Shown here: positions 58,149 to 64,000 of the stretch, one piece after another | Layout: every line of letters begins with the position of its first letter | Numbering within the stretch: position 1 is the stretch's first letter | From: Streptomyces sp. NRRL F-5727 | Lineage (GTDB): Bacteria; Actinomycetota; Actinomycetes; Streptomycetales; Streptomycetaceae | Direction of reading: 5' to 3' | Length of the DNA: 64,000 bases | Assembly (NCBI RefSeq): GCF_000719555.1 | Contig: NZ_JOGX01000019.1 | Location: 83,835-147,834, forward strand | Translations under genes and position numbers: made by a program | Notes under the pieces: model-generated | Told to the model about the DNA's origin: nothing | The model's input: the letters and a program-made list of their open reading frames with translations, nothing else | The model's database searches: none

Positions 58149-59696
58149 TCAGCCGGCGGCGAGCAGGGACTCGACGGTGTCGGCCTCGGCGGCGGGCTTG
58201 TCCGGGCGGTACCGCAGCACCCGGGCGAAACGGAGGGTGATGCCGGCCGGGTAGCGGGTGGAGCGCTGGAGGCCGTCGTAGGCGATCTCCACGACCAGCT
58301 CGGGGCGGACCCGCACGGTGAACCCGTCGTCCTCGACGGCCAGCTCCGTCAGGCGCTGGGTCTGCCAGCGGAGCATCTCGTCGGTGAGGCCCTTGAAGGT
58401 CTTGCCGAGCATCACGAAGCCGCCGTCCTCCGCGCGGGCGCCGAGGTGCAGGTTCGACAGGAAGCCGGTGCGGCGGCCGTGGCCCCGTTCGGCGGCGAGG
58501 ACGACGAGGTCGACGGTGTGGACGGGCTTCACCTTCAGCCAGGTCCGCCCCCGCCGGCCCGCCACATAGGGCGCGTCGAGCGCCTTGACCAGCACGCCTT
58601 CGTGCCCCCGGGCCAGGGTGTCGGCGAGGAACCGCTCGGCCGCCTCCACCTGGGCCGGTTCGTCGGGGGCGGTGACCTCGACGCGGCGCACCCTGCGGTC
58701 CTCGGGCAGCAGGCGGGCGAGGACCGCGTGCCGGGCGCGGCCGGGGCGGTCGACGAGGGGTTCCCCGTCCGCCGCGAGGACGTCGAAGAAGACCGGGGTG
58801 AGCGGGAGCGCGGCCCGGGCGCCGGTGACGTCCGCGCGGGAGCCGACGCGGCCGGCGACGGACTGGAACGCGACCGGGCGGCCGGTGCCGGGATCGAGGG
58901 CGATCAGCTCGCCGTCGAGGATGAACGACTCCGACGGCACGTCGAGGGCGACGGCGACGACCTCGGGCAGCCGGACGGTGATGTCGTCGAGGGAGCGGGT
59001 GTGGACCCGCACCTCCCCTCCGTCGCGGTGCACCTGGATCCTGATGCCGTCCAGCTTCTCCTCCACCACGCACGGCCCGAGCGCCTCCACCGCCTCGGTG
59101 ACGGAACCGGCCGTGTGCGCCAGCATCGGCTGCACGGCCCGCCCGACGCGCAGGGTGAACCGGTCGAGGGCGGTACGCCCTTCCGCGAGGACCGCCTGCG
59201 CCACCGGCGGCAGCGAACCCTCCAGCATCACGGCCCGCCGCAGTTCGGCGGCCGGCACGTCCGCCGCCTTGGCGACGCCCTCCAGCGCGACGGCGTCGAG
59301 CGCCCCCTGCCGCACCTCCCCGGAGAGCAGCCGCACCAGCAGCTCCTGCTCCTCCACGGTCGCCGCCGCGCACAACTCGTGGACCCTGCGCGCCCGTTCC
59401 CCCTGCGATCCGGGCCCCGCGACGGCCGCGAGCGCGTCCATCGCCGCGTCCACGTCGGCGAGCGTCAGCACCGGCTCCGCCGCCGGGGGCACGGCCGGCG
59501 GCACCACCTGCCGCAGCGTGCTCCAACCGACGCCGATCCGGCCCTGGGGCAGCCGGCCCGAGAGGTAGGCGATGACGAGCGGGCTCTCCTCGGGGGTGGC
59601 CTCGGCGAAGAGTCCGGCGAGCAGGGCGGTCTTCCGCGACCGCGCCGAGGCGGCCGCGACCTGCCGGGAGACCTCCGCGACACGGGCCAGCAACAT
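58149..59696 (-). CDS. ATP-dependent DNA ligase (LigB/archaeal type)
   Basis: A 515-aa nick-sealing ligase of the family with an N-terminal helical DNA-binding domain (about 1-190), an adenylation domain (about 195-410) with the nucleophile in VVEEKLDGIRIQVH and ILDGELIALD, GVLVKALDAPY and TWLKVKP, and a C-terminal OB fold (about 415-510). ATP-dependent ligases of this kind are accessory to NAD-dependent LigA in actinobacteria, with repair roles. The Met at 59696 was chosen from similarity; no strong Shine-Dalgarno precedes it. Confidence 0.94.
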   Translation of the reverse strand: MLLARVAEVSRQVAAASARSRKTALLAGLFAEATPEESPLVIAYLSGRLPQGRIGVGWSTLRQVVPPAVPPAAEPVLTLADVDAAMDALAAVAGPGSQGERARRVHELCAAATVEEQELLVRLLSGEVRQGALDAVALEGVAKAADVPAAELRRAVMLEGSLPPVAQAVLAEGRTALDRFTLRVGRAVQPMLAHTAGSVTEAVEALGPCVVEEKLDGIRIQVHRDGGEVRVHTRSLDDITVRLPEVVAVALDVPSESFILDGELIALDPGTGRPVAFQSVAGRVGSRADVTGARAALPLTPVFFDVLAADGEPLVDRPGRARHAVLARLLPEDRRVRRVEVTAPDEPAQVEAAERFLADTLARGHEGVLVKALDAPYVAGRRGRTWLKVKPVHTVDLVVLAAERGHGRRTGFLSNLHLGARAEDGGFVMLGKTFKGLTDEMLRWQTQRLTELAVEDDGFTVRVRPELVVEIAYDGLQRSTRYPAGITLRFARVLRYRPDKPAAEADTVESLLAAG

Positions 59697-59743
59697 GCCC
59701 CCATCGTCACCGGGCCGCCCCACCGCCGCACCCGCAGCCGGCC

Positions 59744-60838
59744 TCACCTCCAGTCACGCCGCGCGCCCCAGCCCGCGCCGGCCGTCCGCCCCGGGAGGGA
59801 GCGCCTGATCCTCTCCAGCAGCCCCGGCCCCCTGGTCCCCGGCCCCCGGCCCGGCGGTCGCCCCACCCGGCCGCGCGGACGGGCGGGCGGACGGACGGGG
59901 GGACTGACAGGGGGACTGGCAGGGGGACTGACGGGGGGACGGGCGGGCGGGTGCCCCGGCTCTGCCGGTACCGCATGCGCCGGCGCCGCGGGCGGTGGCA
60001 CCGGCTCCCCGGCCGGCCATGGGCGCTCCCCCGGGTACGGCGCCTGCCGGGCGGCGCGGGCCTCGTCCAGGGCGAGGGCGAGGCTCATCCGGTGCCACAG
60101 GATCTCGTCCGGGTCGTCGGCGCGGACCAGGCGGTCGGCGACCTCGCGGGCCGCGCCCGCGACCGGGAAGCCCGGCGGCGGGGCCGGCCGCAACCGGTCC
60201 AGATAGGCGCGCTCGTACGGGTCGTCGACGACCTCGGCGATCTGGACCGGGTCGAGCAGCGAGGCGATCGCCGCCGCCCGCGCCCACGGGTCGTCACCGC
60301 CGCGCAGCAGCAGCGCCAGGTGGCGGGTGCGCCAGTTCCTGGCCCGCAGGTCCTCCCGCGCCGCCTCCCGCTCGCGCACCGCCGCCGGCAGCCGCCCAGA
60401 GAGCAGGGCGGGGTGCTCCTCGCCGAAGGCGGTGACCTCGGCCGCCACGTACAGCCAGATCACCGTCCGGTAGCGGTTGAGGTAGAAGCGGACCGGGCTC
60501 AGATGGCCCGTGCGCGCCAGGCGGCCGAACCGGGCGACAGTGATGCCGAGAAGCCCGGCGGCCTCTCCCGCGCCGACCATCCGGACGCGCTCGCGCAGGC
60601 CGTCGGGGAAGTCCGGCGCCGCCTTGAGCCGGTCGAGCTCGGCACGCTCGACCGGGCGCCGCTCGGGCACCCGGCCCCGGCCGCTCCCCCGGTCCCGGAG
60701 CGCGCCCTCCGGATCCGGCACCGGGACCGTCCTGATCAGCCCCATCCGCACCGCGAGCCGGAACTCCTCGCGCTTCAGCTCCAGCTCCTCAGCGGCCCGG
60801 GCCGCCGATACCGTCCGTGTCGTCTCGTCCACCCTCAT
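59744..60838 (-). CDS. DUF6397-like HTH protein with proline-rich tail
   Basis: A 364-aa protein. The N-terminal part (about 10-110) has two helix-turn-helix-like segments (SAARAAEELELKREEFRLAV and GAGEAAGLLGITVARFGRLA). A central helical region (about 130-260; PYERAYLDRLRPAPPPGFPV) follows. The tail (about 285-364) is proline-rich with a PPVSPPASPPVSPP repeat, then basic. It resembles streptomycete DUF6397 proteins of unknown role. The DNA repeats here (59880-59955) are GGGGGACTGAC-type units and may vary in number. Confidence 0.75.
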   Translation of the reverse strand: MRVDETTRTVSAARAAEELELKREEFRLAVRMGLIRTVPVPDPEGALRDRGSGRGRVPERRPVERAELDRLKAAPDFPDGLRERVRMVGAGEAAGLLGITVARFGRLARTGHLSPVRFYLNRYRTVIWLYVAAEVTAFGEEHPALLSGRLPAAVREREAAREDLRARNWRTRHLALLLRGGDDPWARAAAIASLLDPVQIAEVVDDPYERAYLDRLRPAPPPGFPVAGAAREVADRLVRADDPDEILWHRMSLALALDEARAARQAPYPGERPWPAGEPVPPPAAPAHAVPAEPGHPPARPPVSPPASPPVSPPVRPPARPRGRVGRPPGRGPGTRGPGLLERIRRSLPGRTAGAGWGARRDWR

Positions 60839-60987
60839 GGCGTCCGCCGCCTCCCCCACTCGCTCGCCCGGCCGGCCGGCCGCACGGTTCGGATTCCGGT
60901 GAACCCGACACCAGGAAGGTAACGGAGAGTGACGCATCGCGCGCATCCTGTGGACGACCGCCTGTGGACAACCGCCGGCGGCCGCTG

Positions 60988-61392
60988 TCAGGGCGTGGGG
61001 CCGCCCGGCTGCCGCGCGGAGACGCCCAGGTGCTCGCCGACCCGGTTGACCAGCAGCGTCATCTCGTAGGCGACCTGACCGACGTCGGCCTCCGCGTCGC
61101 TCAGCACGCAGAGGCAGCTGCCCTCGCCCGCCGCCGTGACGAAGAGCAGCGCCTCGTCGAACTCGACCATCGTCTGCCGGGCCCGGCCCGCCCGGAAGTG
61201 CCGTCCGGAGCCGCGCGCCAGGCTGTGCAGGCCGGAGGAGACGGCCGCCAGGTGCTCCGCGTCCTCCCGGGCGAGTTCGCTGCTCGCCCCGGTCACCAGT
61301 CCGTCGTTCGACAGCACCAGTGCGTGCCGTATCGGTCCGACCCTGCGGGTCAGATCATCCAGGAGCCAGTCGAGCCCCTTGTCCAGCGCCAT
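60988..61392 (-). CDS. Roadblock/LC7-domain protein (orphan CvnB-like)
   Basis: A 134-aa Roadblock/LC7 protein (GLDWLLDDLTRRVGPIRHAL, ASSELAREDAEHLAAVSSGL, GRARQTMVEFDEALLFVTAA). It is closely similar in sequence and length to the conservon Roadblock protein 2 kb away (63280-63714), but it stands alone with no DUF742 or GTPase gene beside it. ATG at 61392 follows GGGGAGGACC. Roadblock proteins act as GTPase partners, so cross-talk with the adjacent conservon is plausible. Confidence 0.93.
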   Translation of the reverse strand: MALDKGLDWLLDDLTRRVGPIRHALVLSNDGLVTGASSELAREDAEHLAAVSSGLHSLARGSGRHFRAGRARQTMVEFDEALLFVTAAGEGSCLCVLSDAEADVGQVAYEMTLLVNRVGEHLGVSARQPGGPTP

Positions 61393-61562
61393 GTTGGTCC
61401 TCCCCCTCATCGGTGCGGTCGCGCCGGCCGGGCCCCGTGCCCGCGTGCGCCGGTACGGACCGCGTGTCGCCGCAAGCCTTACGCACTGTCGTGGACAGGG
61501 CAAGCACCCCCGTCGGCCCGGGTGTGCCGCCGAACGGCCACCGCGTGCCGCACGATGGGGCC

Positions 61563-61988
61563 ATGACGAGAATGACCGAGGAACAGTGGCGGGACTTCGT
61601 GTCCCGGGGGACCCGTACCGGCAAGCTCGCGACCGTGCGCGCGGACGGCAGCCCGCACGTCGTGCCGGTGTGGTTCGTGCTGGACGGCGACTCCTTCGTG
61701 TTCAACACCGGCAAGAACACGGTGAAGGGGCGCAACCTCGCCCGGGACGGCCGGGTGTCCCTCTGCGTCGACGACGACGCCCCGCCGTTCTCCTACGTCA
61801 CCCTGAGCGGGGTGGCCGAACTGAGCGAGGACCCAGAGGAGTTGGTCCACTGGGCCACCCGGATCGGCGGCCGCTACATGGGCGAGGACCGGGCCGCGGA
61901 GTTCGGCGCGCGCAACGGGGTGCCGGGCGAGCTCGTCGTCCGGGTGAAGATCGAGAAGGTGACGTCGGCGGGCGAGGTCTCCGACTGA
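61563..61988 (+). CDS. PPOX-class F420-dependent oxidoreductase
   Basis: A 141-aa split-barrel flavin/F420-binding protein. TRTGKLATVRADGSPHVVPVW (split: GKLATVRADGSPHVVPVW) and NTGKNTVKGRNLARDGRVSL are typical of the actinobacterial F420 family; the Lys/Arg-rich loop would bind the F420 tail. Substrate unknown. ATG at 61563; the Met three codons on is possible. It is divergent from the Roadblock gene and followed by the 37-bp repeat array. Confidence 0.9.
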   Translation: MTRMTEEQWRDFVSRGTRTGKLATVRADGSPHVVPVWFVLDGDSFVFNTGKNTVKGRNLARDGRVSLCVDDDAPPFSYVTLSGVAELSEDPEELVHWATRIGGRYMGEDRAAEFGARNGVPGELVVRVKIEKVTSAGEVSD

Positions 61989-62013
61989 CCCCTCCCCGCG
62001 GCGGCCGGTCACG

Positions 62014-62180
62014 CCGGCCGATTCACCTCCGTGCGCGGCGGCGGGTCACACCGGCCGGTTCACCTCCCTCCGCCGCGGCGGGTCATACCGGCCGGTTCAC
62101 CTCCCTCCGCCGCGGCGGGTCATACCGGCCGGCTCGCCTCCCTCCGACGCGGCCCGGTCGCGCCGGCCGCCGGGTCGCCT
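62014..62180. repeat. 37-bp intergenic tandem repeat
   Basis: Copies start at 62014, 62051, 62088, 62125 and a partial one at 62162. Copies 2 and 3 are identical over 37 bp; the outer ones have diverged. Each unit contains two palindromes, CCGGCCGG and CCGCCGCGGCGG, plus GGTTCACC. The array lies between the convergent stops at 61988 and 62250. No ORF uses it. It could terminate both genes or be a repetitive-element remnant. Confidence 0.85.
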
Positions 62181-62204
62181 CTCCCGGAGGCGGCCACGTC
62201 CCGT

Positions 62205-62241
62205 GGGCCGGGCCGGGCCGGGTCGCGTCGCGTCGCGTCGC
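62205..62241. repeat. GGGCC and GTCGC microsatellites
   Basis: About three GGGCC units (62205-62222) followed by four GTCGC units (62223-62241), directly after the 37-bp repeat and just past the GTPase gene stop. Confidence 0.75.
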
Positions 62242-62249
62242 CCGTCGGT

Positions 62250-62858
62250 TCAGCCCACCGTGTCGAGGAGCCGGGCGGTGTGCATCCGCCCGGCGTACTC
62301 GACGACCCGGATGAGCACCTCCTTCCCGGAGTCCCGGTCGCGGGCGTCGCACAGCACCACGGGCGTCCCCCGGTCCAGGTCGAGGGCGCGGGACACGTCC
62401 TGCGCCCCGTAGGAACGGGCGCCCTCGAAGCAGTTGACGGCCACCACGAACGGGATCTTCCGGTGCTCGAAGTAGTCGACCGCCGGGAAGCAGTCCTCCA
62501 GCCGGCGGGTGTCGGCGAGCACCACCGCTCCCAGGGCGCCCTGCGAGAGCTCGTCCCAGAGGAACCAGAAGCGGTCCTGGCCCGGGGTGCCGAAGAGGTA
62601 CAGCGAGAGTCCCGCGCGGATCGTGATCCGGCCGAAGTCCATGGCGACCGTGGTGGTGGTCTTCTGGGCCACTCCCCCGGTGTCGTCGACGAGTTCGCCG
62701 GCCCGGCTGAGCTGTTCCTCGGTGCGCAGCGGGCGGATCTCGCTGACCGCGCCGACCAGGGTGGTCTTGCCGACGCCGAAGCCGCCGGCGACGAGGATCT
62801 TCAGGGCGAGAGCGGTGTCGCCGTCCGCGCCGGTGCTGTCAGAGCGCTCGTAGGCCAT
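62250..62858 (-). CDS. cvnD: conservon GTPase (CvnD, MglA-like)
   Basis: A 202-aa small Ras-like GTPase. P-loop KILVAGGFGVGKTTLVGAVS (about 20-39), the switch region with TTTTVAMDFGRI, LFGTPGQDRFWFLWDEL (G3) and the base-recognition area AVNCFEG where NKxD is usual. The NCFEG substitution is typical of conservon CvnD proteins. It overlaps the DUF742 gene by 20 bp. Likely switches a signalling complex with the CvnB and kinase partners. Confidence 0.95.
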   Translation of the reverse strand: MAYERSDSTGADGDTALALKILVAGGFGVGKTTLVGAVSEIRPLRTEEQLSRAGELVDDTGGVAQKTTTTVAMDFGRITIRAGLSLYLFGTPGQDRFWFLWDELSQGALGAVVLADTRRLEDCFPAVDYFEHRKIPFVVAVNCFEGARSYGAQDVSRALDLDRGTPVVLCDARDRDSGKEVLIRVVEYAGRMHTARLLDTVG

Positions 62859-63267
62859 CGATCACTTCTCTCAGGATGCGTTCGTCGGGGAGCTGCGCGG
62901 GCGGTACGGGTCGGCTGACGCGTACGAAGCCCGATTCGAGGAGGTCGCCGAGGAGGACCCGGACGACGCCCACGGGAAGGTCGGCGTCGGCGGCGAGTTC
63001 GGCCACGGACTGGGTCTCGGCCCGGCAGAGGGTGAGCAGGGCGCGGTGTTCGGGACCGAGGACGGCCTCTTCGGCCGGGCCCGGCGGGTCGTCGTCGACG
63101 ACGACGAGGGCGATGAGGTCGAACCGTACGTTGCTGGGACCGGGTTTGGTGCGGCCGCCGGTCATCGCGTACGGCCGGACGAGCGGCCCGGCGTCGGCGT
63201 CGTACCAGTGGCTGCCCGGTGCGGGCGGCCCGCCGCCGGTGGTGTCGCCGGCGCTGTCCATGGTCAT
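62839..63267 (-). CDS. cvnC: DUF742 protein (CvnC)
   Basis: A 142-aa conservon component. HWYDADAGPLVRPYAMTGGR and LLGDLLESGFVRVSRP with a central winged-helix-like region (LTLCRAETQSVAELAADADL) are diagnostic for DUF742. ATG at 63267 has GGAG 7 nt upstream. It links the Roadblock gene (12-bp gap) and the GTPase gene (20-bp overlap). Confidence 0.95.
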   Translation of the reverse strand: MTMDSAGDTTGGGPPAPGSHWYDADAGPLVRPYAMTGGRTKPGPSNVRFDLIALVVVDDDPPGPAEEAVLGPEHRALLTLCRAETQSVAELAADADLPVGVVRVLLGDLLESGFVRVSRPVPPAQLPDERILREVIDGLRAL

Positions 63268-63279
63268 GGGGGTCTCCGG

Positions 63280-63714
63280 TCAGCCGGCGGCCGGCGGGGT
63301 GACCGCGAGCCGCGGCGGGGTGTGCAGGTGTTCGCCGACGCGCTTGACGAGCCGGGCCATCTCGTAGGCGATCAGGCCGATGTCGGCGCTGACGGAGCTG
63401 AGGACGGCCAGGCAGGAGCCGTCGCCGGCGGCGGCGACGAAGAGGAAGCCGTCGTCCATCTCGACCATGGTCTGGCGGACGCCGCCGGTGTGGAACTGGC
63501 GGCCGGCGCCCTTGGCGAGGCTGTGGAAGCCGGAGGCGATGGCGGCGAGGTGCTCGGCGTCCTCGCGGCTGAGTCCGCTGGACGCGCCGACCGCGAGGCC
63601 GTCGCTGGAGAGCACCACCGTGTGCCGGACCTCGCGGACCCGGGTGACCAGATCGTCGAGGAGCCAGTCGAGTTCGCCGGAGCGGTGGTGGGAGATCCTC
63701 TCGTGGTCGATCAT
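63280..63714 (-). CDS. cvnB: conservon Roadblock/LC7 protein (CvnB)
   Basis: A 144-aa Roadblock/LC7-domain protein (LDWLLDDLVTRVREVRHTVV, EDAEHLAAIASGFHSLAKGA, RQTMVEMDDGFLFVAAAGDG). It sits between the sensor kinase gene (ATGA overlap at 63711-63714) and DUF742, the standard conservon order A-B-C-D. It probably acts as a partner or GTPase-activating component for CvnD. Confidence 0.95.
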   Translation of the reverse strand: MIDHERISHHRSGELDWLLDDLVTRVREVRHTVVLSSDGLAVGASSGLSREDAEHLAAIASGFHSLAKGAGRQFHTGGVRQTMVEMDDGFLFVAAAGDGSCLAVLSSVSADIGLIAYEMARLVKRVGEHLHTPPRLAVTPPAAG

Positions 63715-64000
63715 GCGTCGTCTCCTTCGGATCGGAGGTCCTGGGGCGGGGTGGCGCGGGTGCCGAAGTACGGGCCGAGGTCGGTACGCGCGCGTGCGTC
63801 GGCGCGCGGATCGTGCGGGGCGCCCTGGGCGGCGCTTCCCCGGGACGCGGGATCTCGGGGGGACGCGGGCGCGGCGTCGGTGTACGGGCGCGTGACGCGG
63901 CCGGGGTCGGTCCCGGCCGGTGGGGCGGGGGCCGTCGCGGGGGCGGGGGCCGTCGCGGGGGCGCCGCCGCCGAGCGGGCGCCGGACGCCCGGAGCGGGGC
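63711..64000 (-). CDS. cvnA: conservon sensor kinase CvnA, C-terminal part only
   Basis: The reading frame entering from the right edge ends DLGPYFGTRATPPQDLRSEG with a TGA overlapping the Roadblock ATG by 4 bp. The visible 96 codons are the low-complexity Pro/Ala/Gly/Arg tail usual in nitrate/sulphonate-sensing CvnA kinases; the kinase core lies outside the window. Identification rests on position and tail composition, not on catalytic motifs. Confidence 0.75.
   Translation of the reverse strand, partial: PAPGVRRPLGGGAPATAPAPATAPAPPAGTDPGRVTRPYTDAAPASPRDPASRGSAAQGAPHDPRADARARTDLGPYFGTRATPPQDLRSEGDDA

Noticed and set aside
62014..62180. CRISPR array
   Set aside because: Units are contiguous without spacers and contain palindromes throughout.

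Overview
The window is about 64 kb of very GC-rich DNA (roughly 72-74 percent by eye, third codon positions almost all G or C). It looks like a chromosomal segment of a Streptomyces or very close relative. Supporting signs are GTG starts, many 4-bp ATGA/GTGA overlaps, probable leaderless genes, a Roadblock/DUF742/GTPase conservon, three SpoIIE-type phosphatases, a short MreB-like protein, an NsrR-flavohaemoglobin pair and a LysM/SLT cell-wall hydrolase behind a c-di-AMP riboswitch. I see no tRNA, rRNA, CRISPR array, insertion sequence, integrase or phage module. Both window ends cut through genes.

Layout: 1-5.1 kb is an acyl-CoA degradation locus. One acyl-CoA dehydrogenase (ACAD) faces a crotonase-fold gene plus three ACADs across a 45-bp gap holding a TetR-type palindrome. 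5.1-9 kb holds a hypothetical protein, gap, an AraC/DJ-1 regulator, a zinc alcohol dehydrogenase and a gene remnant. 9.3-12.3 kb is a Fur-family regulator divergent from katG, which has a structured leader. 12.4-14.6 kb is an atypical response regulator, a family-2 glycosyltransferase and a 63-aa membrane protein. 14.6-16.4 kb is a sugar-phosphate aldolase and SIS-domain pair. 16.7-24.4 kb has a Tat-exported phospholipase C, a LysM/SLT hydrolase with riboswitch, a phosphoribosyltransferase-hydrolase fusion, a degenerate tandem-repeat array, a universal stress protein and a hydrolase.

24.7-34.9 kb holds a multidomain SpoIIE phosphatase, ribosomal protein L31 type B, cyclophilin, a NarL-type two-component system divergent from an ABC exporter, a BrkB-like membrane protein and an HxlR regulator divergent from a thioesterase. 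35-45 kb holds a second SpoIIE phosphatase, a MoxR-VWA pair, a nucleosidase, a CocE/NonD-like hydrolase and a TetR-MFS-SpoIIE operon. 45-48.3 kb has a manganese (yybP-ykoY) riboswitch before a TMEM165/GDT1 transporter, a hemerythrin-like protein, an M20 amidohydrolase with an unusual His/Pro repeat at its N-terminus, and a cupin. 48.6-54.3 kb has an L,D-transpeptidase, a PadR/SRPBCC pair, a peroxiredoxin and nsrR-hmp. 54.4-64 kb has the MreB-like protein, a secreted I36 inhibitor-like protein with a lipoprotein, a polysaccharide deacetylase, DNA ligase, a DUF6397-like protein, an orphan Roadblock protein, an F420-type oxidoreductase, a 37-bp tandem repeat and a conservon that runs off the right end.

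Themes are redox and nitrosative defence (katG/Fur, nsrR/hmp, peroxiredoxin, Mn homeostasis), envelope biology (GT2, SLT, L,D-transpeptidase, deacetylase, MreB-like) and stress signalling (SpoIIE phosphatases, conservon). No single region is clearly a wholly new system. The best leads are the ACAD operon whose crotonase lacks both catalytic glutamates, the katG leader with a possible leaderless ORF overlapping katG, the atypical regulator-GT2-small membrane protein cluster, the VHP-repeat amidohydrolase and the intergenic repeat arrays. Family names come from reading the sequence and general knowledge; no database search was run.
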